Below are positions 1 through 13,888 of a stretch of DNA of 64,000 nucleotides, piece after piece. Numbering within the stretch: the stretch's first letter is position 1; the number at the start of each line of letters is the position of its first letter. The stretch comes from Typhlomys cinereus (taxonomy: Eukaryota > Chordata > Mammalia > Rodentia > Platacanthomyidae). A program made the position numbers and the translations under genes. The stretch lies in the NCBI GenBank assembly GCA_023101885.1, contig JALPQD010000225.1, positions 3,534,001 to 3,598,000 on the forward strand, read 5' to 3'. The notes under the pieces were generated by a model. It searched no databases. It had not been told where the DNA came from and saw nothing but the letters and a program-made list of their open reading frames with translations.

Positions 1-234
1 AATACCTGGTCCTAATTAGCCTTGATTGCCCACACCTCTGTCACTGAATCTGCTAATTGGAAACACCTGTTGCTAATTAGCCTTGATTGACCACACTTGT
101 GTCACTAAATTTTCTAATTGGAAATACCTGGTCCTAATTAGCCTTGATTGCCCACACCTGTGTTGTTGAAATTGCTACTTAGAAACACGTGGTCCTAATT
201 AGCCTTGATTGCCCTCACCTGTGTCTCTGAAATT

Positions 235-264
235 GCTAATTAGAAACACCTGGTCCTAATTAGC
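235..264. other. Sat-1 dyad with enclosed E-box (representative)
   Basis: GCTAATTAG at 235-243 and its exact reverse complement CTAATTAGC at 256-264 flank a 12 bp segment that contains CACCTG. The arrangement recurs wherever a monomer ends GCTAATTAG rather than GCTAATTGG. It could be a paired homeodomain-type site or a hairpin. Function is inference only. Confidence 0.6.
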
Positions 265-1219
265 CTTGATTGCCGAAACCAGTGTCACTCAAATTACTAA
301 TTGAAAACACCTGGACCTAATTAGCCTTGATTGCCCACACTGGTGTCACTGAGGTTGGTAATGGGAAACACCTGGTCCTAATTTTCCTTGATTGCCCACA
401 CCCATGTAATTGAAATTGCTAATTGGAGACACCTGTTTCTAATTAGCCCTGATTTCCCACACCTGTGTGAATGAAATAGCTATTTGGAAACACGTGGTCC
501 TGATTAGCCTTGATTGCCCACAACTGTGTCTCTGAAATTGCTATTTGGAAACACGTGGTCCTAATTAGCCTTGATGCTCACACCTGTGTAATTGAAATTC
601 CTAATTGGAAACATCTGGTCCTAATTAGCCTTGATTCGCCACACCTCTGTCAATGAAATTGCCATTTAGAAACACCTGGTCCTAATTAGCCTTGATTGCC
701 CACACCTGTGTCACTGAAATTTCTAATTGGAAACACCTGGTCCTAATTAGCCTTGATTGCCAACACCTTTTTCACTGAAATTGCTAATTGGAAACACCTG
801 GTCCTAATTAGTCTTGATTGCCCACATCTGTGTCCCTAAAATTGATAATTGGGAACACCTGGTCCTTATTAGCCTTGATTGCCCACACCTGTGTCCCTGA
901 AATTGGTAATTGGAAATACCTGGTCCTAAATAGTCTTGATTGCCCACACCTGTGTCACTCAAACTGCTATGTAGAAACACCTGATCGTATTTTTCCTTGA
1001 TTGCCCACACCTGTATCACTGAAACTGCTAATTAGAAACACCTCGTCCTAATTAGCCTTAATTGCCCACACCTGTGTCACTGAACCTGCTAATTAGAAAC
1101 ACCTGTTCTTAATTAGCCTTAATTGGCCACACCTGTGTCAGCGAAACATCTAATTAGAAACACCTGGTCCTAATTAGCCTGATTGCCCACACCTGTGTCA
1201 CTGAATTTGCTAATTTAAT

Positions 1220-1283
1220 ACACCAGGTCTTAATTAGAATTAATTGCCAAAACTGTAATCACTGAAATCATTTATGAACCCTG
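1220..1283 (+). repeat. 57-bp E-box-free Sat-1 variant (representative)
   Basis: The GGTC landmarks are at 1,226 and 1,283, a 57 bp spacing in place of 61. The unit carries CACCAGGTCTTAATTAG, an AAACTGTAATCACTG segment and a TTTATGAACCCTGG end. All three positions where CACCTG would be expected are changed. Equivalent units start at 2,135 and 3,282, and about five occur per full-length HOR. Confidence 0.8.
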
Positions 1284-3392
1284 GTCCTAATTAGCCTTGA
1301 TTGCCCCCTCCTGTGTCACTGAAATTGGTAATGGGAAACACCTGGTCCTAATTAGCCTTGATGGCCCACACCTCTGACACTGAATTTGCTAAGGGGAAAC
1401 ACCTGGTCCTAATTAGCCTTGATGGCCCACACCTGTGTCACTGCAATTGCTGATTGGAAACACCTGGGTCTAATTAACCTTGATTGTCCACACCTGTGAC
1501 ACTATAATTGCTAATTGGAAACACCTGGTCCTAAATAGCCTTTATTGCCCACACCTGTGTCACTCAAACTGCTACCTAGAAACACCTGATCCTATTTTGC
1601 CTTGATTGCCCACACCTGTGCCACTGAAACTGCTAATTAGAAACACCTGGTCCTAATTAGCCTTGATTGCCCACACCTGTGTCACCGAAATTGCTAATGG
1701 GAACCACCTGGTCCTAATTAGCCTTTATTGCCCACACCTGTGTCACTGAAATTGCTAATGGGAAACACCTGGTCCTAATCAGCCTTGATTGCCCACACGT
1801 GTGTCATTTAAATTGCTAATGGGAAACATCTGGACCTATTAACCTTGATTGCCCACACCTGTGCCACTGAAATTGCTAATTGGAAACACCTGGTCCTAAT
1901 TAGCCTTGATTGCCCACACTTGTGTCACTGAAATTGCTAATGGAAAACACATGATCCTAATTAGCCTTCACGGCCCACACTTGTGTTACTGAAATTGCTA
2001 ATGGGAAACACCTGGTCCTAATTAGCATTGATCCTCCACACCTGTTTCTCTGAAATTGCTAATTAGAAACACCTGGTCCTAATTAGCCTGACTGCCCACA
2101 ACTGTGTCACTGAAATTGCTAATTTAATACACCAGGTCTTAATTAGACTTAATTGACAAAACTGTAATCATTGAAATATTTTATAAACCCTGGTCTTAAT
2201 TAGCCTTGATTACCCCCACCTGCTGAAAATGGTAATGGGAAACACCTGGTCCTAATTAGCCTTGTTTGCCCCCACCTGTGTTACTGAAATTGGTAATGAG
2301 AAACACCTGGTCCTAATTAGCCTTGGTGGCACACACGTGTGTCACTGAAATTGCTAATGAGAAACACCTTGTCCTAATTATCCTTGGTGGCCCACACCTG
2401 TGTTATTGAAATTGCTAATTGGGAACACCTTGTTCTAATTAACCTTGATTGCCCACACTTGTGTTACTGAAATTGCTAATTGGAAACACCTGGTCCTAAT
2501 TAGCCTTGATTGCCCACACCTGTGTCACTCAAATTGCTAATTAGAAATACCTGGTCCTAATTAGCCTTGATTGCGCACACCTGTATCACTGAAATTGCTA
2601 ATTACAAACACCTGGTTCTAATTAGCTTTGATTGCCCATACCGGTTTCACTCAAATTGCTAATTAGAAACACCTGGTCCTAATTAGCTTTGATTGCCCAC
2701 ACCTGTGTCACTGAAATTGCTAATTAGAAACCTGGTGCTAATTAGCCTTGATTGCCCTCACTTGTGTCACTGAAACTGCTAATTACAAACACCTGGTCCT
2801 AATTAGCATTGATTGCCCACACCTGTGTCACTGAAATGGCTAATGGGAAACACCTGGTCCTAATTAGCCTTGATGGCCCACACCTGTCTCACTCAAATTT
2901 GTAATTAGAAACACCTGGTCCTAATTAGCCTTGATTGCCCAAACCTGTGTCTCTGAAATTGCTAATGGGAGACAAGTGGTCCTAAGTAGCCTTCATTGCC
3001 CAAAACTGTGTCACTGAATTTTCTACTTAGAAACACCTGGTCAAAATTATCCTTGATTGCCCACACTGTGTCACTCAAACTGCAAACTGGAAACACCTGG
3101 TCCTAAATAGCCTTGATTACCCACACCTGTGTCACTAAAACTGCTAATTAGAAACACCAGGTCCTAATTAACCTTGATTGCCCACACCTGAGTCACTGAA
3201 ATTGCTAATGGGAAACACCTGGTCTTAATTAGCCTTGATTACCCACACCTGTGCCACTGAAATGGGTAATTTAAGACACCAGGTCTTAATTAGACTTGTT
3301 TGCCAACACTGTTATCACTGAAATTATTTATGATCGCTGGTCCTAATTAGCCTTGATTGCCCAAACCTGTGTTACTGAAATTTCTAATGGGA

Positions 3393-6300
3393 AATACCTG
3401 GTCCTAATTAGCCTTGATTGCCCACACCTCTGTCACTGAATCTGCTAATTGGAAACACCTGTTGCTAATTAGCCTTGATTGACCACACTTGTGTCACTAA
3501 ATTTTCTAATTGGAAATACCTGGTCCTAATTAGCCTTGATTGCCCACACCTGTGTTGATGAAATTGCTACTTAGAAACACGTGGTCCTAATTAGCCTTGA
3601 TTGCCCTCACCTGTGTCTCTGAAATTGCTAATTAGAAACACCTGGTCCTAATTAGCCTTGATTGCCGAAACCAGTGTCACTCAAATTACTAATTGAAAAC
3701 ACCTGGACCTAATTAGCCTTGATTGCCCACACTGGTGTCACTGAGGTTGGTAATGGGAAACACCTGGTCCTAATTTTCCTTGATTGCCCACACCCATGTA
3801 ATTGAAATTGCTAATTGGAGACACCTGTTTCTAATTAGCCCTGATTTCCCACACCTGTGTGAATGAAATAGCTATTTGGAAACACGTGGTCCTGATTAGC
3901 CTTGATTGCCCACAACTGTGTCTCTGAAATTGCTATTTGGAAACACGTGGTCCTAATTAGCCTTGATGCTCACACCTGTGTAATTGAAATTCCTAATTGG
4001 AAACATCTGGTCCTAATTAGCCTTGATTCGCCACACCTCTGTCAATGAAATTGCCATTTAGAAACACCTGGTCCTAATTAGCCTTGATTGCCCACACCTG
4101 TGTCACTGAAATTTCTAATTGGAAACACCTGGTCCTAATTAGCCTTGATTGCCAACACCTTTTTCACTGAAATTGCTAATTGGAAACACCTGGTCCTAAT
4201 TAGTCTTGATTGCCCACATCTGTGTCCCTAAAATTGATAATTGGGAACACCTGGTCCTTATTAGCCTTGATTGCCCACACCTGTGTCCCTGAAATTGGTA
4301 ATTGGAAATACCTGGTCCTAAATAGTCTTGATTGCCCACACCTGTGTCACTCAAACTGCTATGTAGAAACACCTGATCGTATTTTTCCTTGATTGCCCAC
4401 ACCTGTATCACTGAAACTGCTAATTAGAAACACCTCGTCCTAATTAGCCTTAATTGCCCACACCTGTGTCACTGAACCTGCTAATTAGAAACACCTGTTC
4501 CTAATTAGCCTTAATTGGCCACACCTGTGTCAGCGAAACATCTAATTAGAAACACCTGGTCCTAATTAGCCTGATTGCCCACACCTGTGTCACTGAATTT
4601 GCTAATTTAATACACCAGGTCTTAATTAGAATTAATTGCCAAAACTGTAATCACTGAAATCATTTATGAACCCTGGTCCTAATTAGCCTTGATTGCCCCC
4701 TCCTGTGTCACTGAAATTGGTAATGGGAAACACCTGGTCCTAATTAGCCTTGATGGCCCACACCTCTGACACTGAATTTGCTAAGGGGAAACACCTGGTC
4801 CTAATTAGCCTTGATGGCCCACACCTGTGTCAATGAAATTGCTAATTAGAAACACCTGATCCTAACTAGCCTTAATTACCCACCCCTGTGTCACTGCAAT
4901 TGCTGATTGGAAACACCTGGGTCTAATTAACCTTGATTGTCCACACCTGTGACACTATAATTGCTAATTGGAAACACCTGGTCCTAAATAGCCTTTATTG
5001 CCCACACCTGTGTCACTCAAACAGCTACCTAGAAACACCTGATCCTATTTTGCCTTGATTGCCCACACCTGTGCCACTGAAACTGCTAATTAGAAACACC
5101 TGGTCCTAATTAGCCTTGATTGCCCACACCTGTGTCACCGAAATTGCTAATGGGAACCACCTGGTCCTAATTAGCCTTTATTGCCCACACCTGTGTCACT
5201 GAAATTGCTAATGGGAAACACCTGGTCCTAATCAGCCTTGATTGCCCACACGTGTGTCATTTAAATTGCTAATGGGAAACATCTGGACCTATTAACCTTG
5301 ATTGCCCACATCTGTGCCACTGAAATTGCTAATTGGAAACACCTGGTCCTAATTAGCCTTGATTGCCCACACTTGTGTCACTGAAATTGCTAATGGAAAA
5401 CACATGATCCTAATTAGCCTTCACGGCCCACACTTGTGTTACTGAAATTGCTAATTTCAGGAAACACCTGGTCCTAATTAGCATTGATCCTCCACACCTG
5501 TTTCTCTGAAATTGCTAATTAGAAACACCTGGTCCTAATTAGCCTGACTGCCCACAACTGTGTCACTGAAATTGCTAATTTAATACACCAGGTCTTAATT
5601 AGACTTAATTGACAAAACTGTAATCATTGAAATATTTTATAAACCCTGGTCTTAATTAGCCTTGATTACCCACACCTGCTGAAAATGGTAATGGGAAACA
5701 CCTGGTCCTAATTAGCCTTGTTTGCCCCCACCTGTGTTACTGAAATTGGTAATGAGAAACACCTTGTCCTAATTATCCTTGGTGGCCCACACCTGTGTTA
5801 TTGAAATTGCTAATTGGGAACACCTTGTTCTAATTAACCTTGATTGCCCACACTTGTGTTACTGAAATTGCTAATTGGAAACACCTGGTCCTAATTAGCC
5901 TTGATTGCCCACACCTGTGTCACTCAAATTGCTAATTAGAAATACCTGGTCCTAATTAGCCTTGATTGCGCACACCTGTATCACTGAAATTGCTAATTAC
6001 AAACACCTGGTTCTAATTAGCTTTGATTGCCCATACCGGTTTCACTCAAATTGCTAATTAGAAACACCTGGTCCTAATTAGCTTTGATTGCCCACACCTG
6101 TGTCACTGAAATTGCTAATTAGAAACCTGGTGCTAATTAGCCTTGATTGCCCTCACTTGTGTCACTGAAACTGCTAATTACAAACACCTGGTCCTAATTA
6201 GCATTGATTGCCCACACCTGTGTCACTGAAATGGCTAATGGGAAACACCTGGTCCTAATTAGCATTGATGGCCCAAACCTGTGTCACTGAAATTGCTAAG

Positions 6301-8611
6301 GGGAAACATCTGGTCCTAATTAGCCTTGATTGCCCATTCCTGCGGTAATTGAAATTACTAATTGGAAACACCTGGTCCAAATTAGACTTTGTTGCCCACA
6401 CCTGTGTCACAGAAATCGCTAATTAGAAACACCTGGTTCTAATTAGCTCTCATCACTCACACCTGTGTCACTGCAATTGCTAATTGGAAACACCTGGTCC
6501 TAATTAGCCTTGATTGCTCACACCTGTGTCACGGAAATTGCTAATTGGAAACACCTGGTCCTAATTAGCCTTGATCCTCCACACATGTGTCCCTGAAATT
6601 GCTAATTGTTAACACCTGGTCCTAATTAGCCTTGATGGCCCACACCTGTGACACTCCAATTGCTAATTGGAAACACATGGTCCTAAATAGCCTTGGTGAC
6701 CCACACCTGTGTCACTCAAACTGCTACTTAGAAACACCTGGTCCTAATTAGCCTTGATGGCCCACACGTGTGTTACTCAAATTGCTAATTGGAAACACAT
6801 GGTCCCAAATAGCCTTGATTGCCCACACCTGTGTCATTCCAACTGCTACTTAGAAACATCTGATCCTAATTTGCCTTGATTGCCCTCACCTGTGTCACTG
6901 AAATTGATAACTGGAAACACCTGGCACCAATTACCCTTGGTTGCCCACACCTGTGTCACTCAATCTGTTACTTAGATACACCTGAACCTAATTAGCCTTG
7001 ATTGCCCGCACCTGTGTCACTGAAACTGCTAATTAGAAACACCTGGTCCTAGTTAGCCTTGATTGCCCACACCTCTATCACTGAAATTGGTTGTTTAAGA
7101 CACCAGATTTTAATTAGTCTCGATTGCCCACACTGTAATCCCTGAAATTATTTATGAACCCTAGTCCTAATTAGCCTTGATTGCCCACACCTGTGTCACT
7201 GAAATTGCTTATTGGAATCACTTGGTGCTAATTAGCCTTCATTGCCAACACCTGTGTCACTCAAATTACTAATTGGAAACATCTGGTCCTAATTAGCCTT
7301 GATTTCCCACACCTGTGTCACTGAAATTGCTAATTGGAAACACCTGGTCCTAATTAGCCTTGATTGCCCACACCAGTGTCACTCAAATTTCTAATTGCAA
7401 ACACCTGGTTTTAATTAGCCTTGATTGCCCACACTTGTGTCATTGAAATTGCTAAATGGAAATACCTGGTCCTAATTATTCTTGATCACCCACACCTGTG
7501 ACAATGAAATTGCTAATTGGAAACACCTGGTCCTAATTAGCCTTGATTGCCCACACCTTTGTCGATGAAATTGCTAATTGGAAAAAACCTGGTCGTAATT
7601 AGCCTTGATTGCCCACGCCAGTGTCCCTGAAATTGCTAATTGTAAACACCTGGTCCTATTTAGCCTTGATTCCCCATGCCTGTGTCTCTGAAAGTGCTAA
7701 TTGGAAACAACTGGTCCTAATTAGACTTGATTGCCCACACTTGTGTCACTGAGGTTGGTAATGGGAAACACCTGGTCCTAATTAGCCTTGATTGCCCTCG
7801 CCTGTGTCCTTGAAATTGCTAATTGGAAAAACCTGGTCATAATTAGCCTTAATTCCCCACACCTGTGTTACTCTAATTGCTAATTGGAAACACCTGGTCC
7901 TAATTAGCCTTGATTACCCACACCTATGTCACTGAAATGGGTAATTTAAGACACCAGGTCTTAATTAGTCTTGATTGCCAACACTCTAAACACTGAAATT
8001 ATTTGTGAACCTTGGTCTTAATTAACCTTGGTTGCCCACACCTGTGTCACTCAATTTGGTAATTAGAAACACCTGGTCTTAATTAGCCTTGATTGCCCAC
8101 ACCTGTCTCACTCAAATTTGTAATTAGAAACACCTGGTCCTAATTAGCCTTGATTGCCCAAACCTGTGTCTCTGAAATTGCTAATGGGAGACAAGTGGTC
8201 CTAAGTAGCCTTCATTGCCCAAAACTGTGTCACTGAATTTTCTACTTAGAAACACCTGGTCAAAATTATCCTTGATTGCCCACACTGTGTCACTCAAACT
8301 GCAAACTGGAAACACCTGGTCCTAAATAGCCTTGATTACCCACACCTGTGTCACTAAAACTGCTAATTAGAAACACCAGGTCCTAATTAACCTTGATTGC
8401 CCACACCTGAGTCACTGAAATTGCTAATGGGAAACACCTGGTCTTAATTAGCCTTGATTACCCACACCTGTGCCACTGAAATGGGTAATTTAAGACACCA
8501 GGTCTTAATTAGACTTGTTTGCCAACACTGTTATCACTGAAATTATTTATGATCGCTGGTCCTAATTAGCCTTGATTGCCCAAACCTGTGTTACTGAAAT
8601 TTCTAATGGGA
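3393..8611 (+). repeat. Sat-1 HOR copy 2 (5,219 bp)
   Basis: A nearly full copy of the long HOR. It is 58 bp shorter than copies 3 and 5. This is explained by loss of one 61 bp monomer near 5,755 and a private 3 bp insertion near 5,457, where CTAATTTCAGGAAACACC replaces CTAATGGGAAACACC. By eye, private single-base changes are few, for example GTTGATG near 3,555 where the others have GTTGTTG, and CCCACATCTG near 5,307. It has the A-type sequence at 6,260-6,600, meaning both monomers that are missing from copies 4 and 6 are present. Confidence 0.9.
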
Positions 8612-11600
8612 AATACCTGGTCCTAATTAGCCTTGATTGCCCACACCTCTGTCACTGAATCTGCTAATTGGAAACACCTGTTGCTAATTAGCCTTGATTG
8701 ACCACACTTGTGTCACTAAATTTTCTAATTGGAAATACCTGGTCCTAATTAGCCTTGATTGCCCACACCTGTGTTGTTGAAATTGCTACTTAGAAACACG
8801 TGGTCCTAATTAGCCTTGATTGCCCTCACCTGTGTCTCTGAAATTGCTAATTAGAAACACCTGGTCCTAATTAGCCTTGATTGCCGAAACCAGTGTCACT
8901 CAAATTACTAATTGAAAACACCTGGACCTAATTAGCCTTGATTGCCCACACTGGTGTCACTGAGGTTGGTAATGGGAAACACCTGGTCCTAATTTTCCTT
9001 GATTGCCCACACCCATGTAATTGAAATTGCTAATTGGAGACACCTGTTTCTAATTAGCCCTGATTTCCCACACCTGTGTGAATGAAATAGCTATTTGGAA
9101 ACACGTGGTCCTGATTAGCCTTGATTGCCCACAACTGTGTCTCTGAAATTGCTATTTGGAAACACGTGGTCCTAATTAGCCTTGATGCTCACACCTGTGT
9201 AATTGAAATTCCTAATTGGAAACATCTGGTCCTAATTAGCCTTGATTCGCCACACCTCTGTCAATGAAATTGCCATTTAGAAACACCTGGTCCTAATTAG
9301 CCTTGATTGCCCACACCTGTGTCACTGAAATTTCTAATTGGAAACACCTGGTCCTAATTAGCCTTGATTGCCAACACCTTTTTCACTGAAATTGCTAATT
9401 GGAAACACCTGGTCCTAATTAGTCTTGATTGCCCACATCTGTGTCCCTAAAATTGATAATTGGGAACACCTGGTCCTTATTAGCCTTGATTGCCCACACC
9501 TGTGTCCCTGAAATTGGTAATTGGAAATACCTGGTCCTAAATAGTCTTGATTGCCCACACCTGTGTCACTCAAACTGCTATGTAGAAACACCTGATCGTA
9601 TTTTTCCTTGATTGCCCACACCTGTATCACTGAAACTGCTAATTAGAAACACCTCGTCCTAATTAGCCTTAATTGCCCACACCTGTGTCACTGAACCTGC
9701 TAATTAGAAACACCTGTTCCTAATTAGCCTTAATTGGCCACACCTGTGTCAGCGAAACATCTAATTAGAAACACCTGGTCCTAATTAGCCTGATTGCCCA
9801 CACCTGTGTCACTGAATTTGCTAATTTAATACACCAGGTCTTAATTAGAATTAATTGCCAAAACTGTAATCACTGAAATCATTTATGAACCCTGGTCCTA
9901 ATTAGCCTTGATTGCCCCCTCCTGTGTCACTGAAATTGGTAATGGGAAACACCTGGTCCTAATTAGCCTTGATGGCCCACACCTCTGACACTGAATTTGC
10001 TAAGGGGAAACACCTGGTCCTAATTAGCCTTGATGGCCCACACCTGTGTCAATGAAATTGCTAATTAGAAACACCTGATCCTAACTAGCCTTAATTACCC
10101 ACCCCTGTGTCACTGCAATTGCTGATTGGAAACACCTGGGTCTAATTAACCTTGATTGTCCACACCTGTGACACTATAATTGCTAATTGGAAACACCTGG
10201 TCCTAAATAGCCTTTATTGCCCACACCTGTGTCACTCAAACTGCTACCTAGAAACACCTGATCCTATTTTGCCTTGATTGCCCACACCTGTGCCACTGAA
10301 ACTGCTAATTAGAAACACCTGGTCCTAATTAGCCTTGATTGCCCACACCTGTGTCACCGAAATTGCTAATGGGAACCACCTGGTCCTAATTAGCCTTTAT
10401 TGCCCACACCTGTGTCACTGAAATTGCTAATGGGAAACACCTGGTCCTAATCAGCCTTGATTGCCCACACGTGTGTCATTTAAATTGCTAATGGGAAACA
10501 TCTGGACCTATTAACCTTGATTGCCCACACCTGTGCCACTGAAATTGCTAATTGGAAACACCTGGTCCTAATTAGCCTTGATTGCCCACACTTGTGTCAC
10601 TGAAATTGCTAATGGAAAACACATGATCCTAATTAGCCTTCACGGCCCACACTTGTGTTACTGAAATTGCTAATGGGAAACACCTGGTCCTAATTAGCAT
10701 TGATCCTCCACACCTGTTTCTCTGAAATTGCTAATGAGAAACACCTGGTCCTAATTAGCCTGACTGCCCACAACTGTGTCACTGAAATTGCTAATTTAAT
10801 ACACCAGGTCTTAATTAGACTTAATTGACAAAACTGTAATCATTGAAATATTTTATAAACCCTGGTCTTAATTAGCCTTGATTACCCCCACCTGCTGAAA
10901 ATGGTAATGGGAAACACCTGGTCCTAATTAGCCTTGTTTGCCCCCACCTGTGTTACTGAAATTGGTAATGAGAAACACCTGGTCCTAATTAGCCTTGGTG
11001 GCACACACGTGTGTCACTGAAATTGCTAATGAGAAACACCTTGTCCTAATTATCCTTGGTGGCCCACACCTGTGTTATTGAAATTGCTAATTGGGAACAC
11101 CTTGTTCTAATTAACCTTGATTGCCCACACTTGTGTTACTGAAATTGCTAATTGGAAACACCTGGTCCTAATTAGCCTTGATTGCCCACACCTGTGTCAC
11201 TCAAATTGCTAATTAGAAATACCTGGTCCTAATTAGCCTTGATTGCGCACACCTGTATCACTGAAATTGCTAATTACAAACACCTGGTTCTAATTAGCTT
11301 TGATTGCCCATACCGGTTTCACTCAAATTGCTAATTAGAAACACCTGGTCCTAATTAGCTTTGATTGCCCACACCTGTGTCACTGAAATTGCTAATTAGA
11401 AACCTGGTGCTAATTAGCCTTGATTGCCCTCACTTGTGTCACTGAAACTGCTAATTACAAACACCTGGTCCTAATTAGCATTGATTGCCCACACCTGTGT
11501 CACTGAAATGGCTAATGGGAAACACCTGGTCCTAATTAGCATTGATGGCCCAAACCTGTGTCACTGAAATTGCTAAGGGGAAACATCTGGTCCTAATTAG

Positions 11601-13888
11601 CCTTGATTGCCCATTCCTGCGGTAATTGAAATTACTAATTGGAAACACCTGGTCCAAATTAGACTTTGTTGCCCACACCTGTGTCACAGAAATCGCTAAT
11701 TAGAAACACCTGGTTCTAATTAGCTCTCATCACTCACACCTGTGTCACTGCAATTGCTAATTGGAAACACCTGGTCCTAATTAGCCTTGATTGCTCACAC
11801 CTGTGTCACGGAAATTGCTAATTGGAAACACCTGGTCCTAATTAGCCTTGATCCTCCACACATGTGTCCCTGAAATTGCTAATTGTTAACACCTGGTCCT
11901 AATTAGCCTTGATGGCCCACACCTGTGACACTCCAATTGCTAATTGGAAACACATGGTCCTAAATAGCCTTGGTGACCCACACCTGTGTCACTCAAACTG
12001 CTACTTAGAAACACCTGGTCCTAATTAGCCTTGATGGCCCACACGTGTGTTACTCAAATTGCTAATTGGAAACACATGGTCCCAAATAGCCTTGATTGCC
12101 CACACCTGTGTCATTCCAACTGCTACTTAGAAACATCTGATCCTAATTTGCCTTGATTGCCCTCACCTGTGTCACTGAAATTGATAACTGGAAACACCTG
12201 GCACCAATTACCCTTGGTTGCCCACACCTGTGTCACTCAATCTGTTACTTAGATACACCTGAACCTAATTAGCCTTGATTGCCCGCACCTGTGTCACTGA
12301 AACTGCTAATTAGAAACACCTGGTCCTAGTTAGCCTTGATTGCCCACACCTCTATCACTGAAATTGGTTGTTTAAGACACCAGATTTTAATTAGTCTCGA
12401 TTGCCCACACTGTAATCCCTGAAATTATTTATGAACCCTAGTCCTAATTAGCCTTGATTGCCCACACCTGTGTCACTGAAATTGCTTATTGGAATCACTT
12501 GGTGCTAATTAGCCTTCATTGCCAACACCTGTGTCACTCAAATTACTAATTGGAAACATCTGGTCCTAATTAGCCTTGATTTCCCACACCTGTGTCACTG
12601 AAATTGCTAATTGGAAACACCTGGTCCTAATTAGCCTTGATTGCCCACACCAGTGTCACTCAAATTTCTAATTGCAAACACCTGGTTTTAATTAGCCTTG
12701 ATTGCCCACACTTGTGTCATTGAAATTGCTAAATGGAAATACCTGGTCCTAATTATTCTTGATCACCCACACCTGTGACAATGAAATTGCTAATTGGAAA
12801 CACCTGGTCCTAATTAGCCTTGATTGCCCACACCTTTGTCGATGAAATTGCTAATTGGAAAAAACCTGGTCGTAATTAGCCTTGATTGCCCACGCCAGTG
12901 TCCCTGAAATTGCTAATTGTAAACACCTGGTCCTATTTAGCCTTGATTCCCCATGCCTGTGTCTCTGAAAGTGCTAATTGGAAACAACTGGTCCTAATTA
13001 GACTTGATTGCCCACACTTGTGTCACTGAGGTTGGTAATGGGAAACACCTGGTCCTAATTAGCCTTGATTGCCCTCGCCTGTGTCCTTGAAATTGCTAAT
13101 TGGAAAAACCTGGTCATAATTAGCCTTAATTCCCCACACCTGTGTTACTCTAATTGCTAATTGGAAACACCTGGTCCTAATTAGCCTTGATTACCCACAC
13201 CTATGTCACTGAAATGGGTAATTTAAGACACCAGGTCTTAATTAGTCTTGATTGCCAACACTCTAAACACTGAAATTATTTGTGAACCTTGGTCTTAATT
13301 AACCTTGGTTGCCCACACCTGTGTCACTCAATTTGGTAATTAGAAACACCTGGTCTTAATTAGCCTTGATTGCCCACACCTGTCTCACTCAAATTTGTAA
13401 TTAGAAACACCTGGTCCTAATTAGCCTTGATTGCCCAAACCTGTGTCTCTGAAATTGCTAATGGGAGACAAGTGGTCCTAAGTAGCCTTCATTGCCCAAA
13501 ACTGTGTCACTGAATTTTCTACTTAGAAACACCTGGTCAAAATTATCCTTGATTGCCCACACTGTGTCACTCAAACTGCAAACTGGAAACACCTGGTCCT
13601 AAATAGCCTTGATTACCCACACCTGTGTCACTAAAACTGCTAATTAGAAACACCAGGTCCTAATTAACCTTGATTGCCCACACCTGAGTCACTGAAATTG
13701 CTAATGGGAAACACCTGGTCTTAATTAGCCTTGATTACCCACACCTGTGCCACTGAAATGGGTAATTTAAGACACCAGGTCTTAATTAGACTTGTTTGCC
13801 AACACTGTTATCACTGAAATTATTTATGATCGCTGGTCCTAATTAGCCTTGATTGCCCAAACCTGTGTTACTGAAATTTCTAATGGGA
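8612..13888 (+). repeat. Sat-1 HOR copy 3, full A type (5,277 bp)
   Basis: A full-length reference copy, the same length as copy 5 and nearly identical to it by eye. It holds about 87 monomers, mostly 61 bp with several 57 bp variants. Like copies 4-6 it reads GCTAATGAGAAACACC near 10,732. It has both monomers at about 11,540-11,830 that B-type copies lack. I saw no insertion of foreign DNA. Confidence 0.92.

Larger units (their letters stand above)
1..3392 (+). repeat. Sat-1 HOR copy 1, short form (3,392 bp)
   Basis: Copy boundaries are set arbitrarily from the phase of base 1, whose equivalent next occurs at 3,393. Compared with the full 5,277 bp form, this copy lacks about 1.83 kb (about 30 monomers). 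The join lies near 2,872-2,882, where GATGGCCC runs into CACACCTGTCTCACTC. It also lacks one monomer present at about 4,830-4,890 in copy 2. It keeps the 61 bp monomer near 2,330 that copy 2 has lost. It shares GCTAATTAGAAACACC near 2,057 with copy 2, where copies 3-6 read GCTAATGAGAAACACC, so copies 1 and 2 look like one subgroup. Three 57 bp variants occur, with GGTC landmarks starting at 1,226, 2,135 and 3,282. Confidence 0.9.
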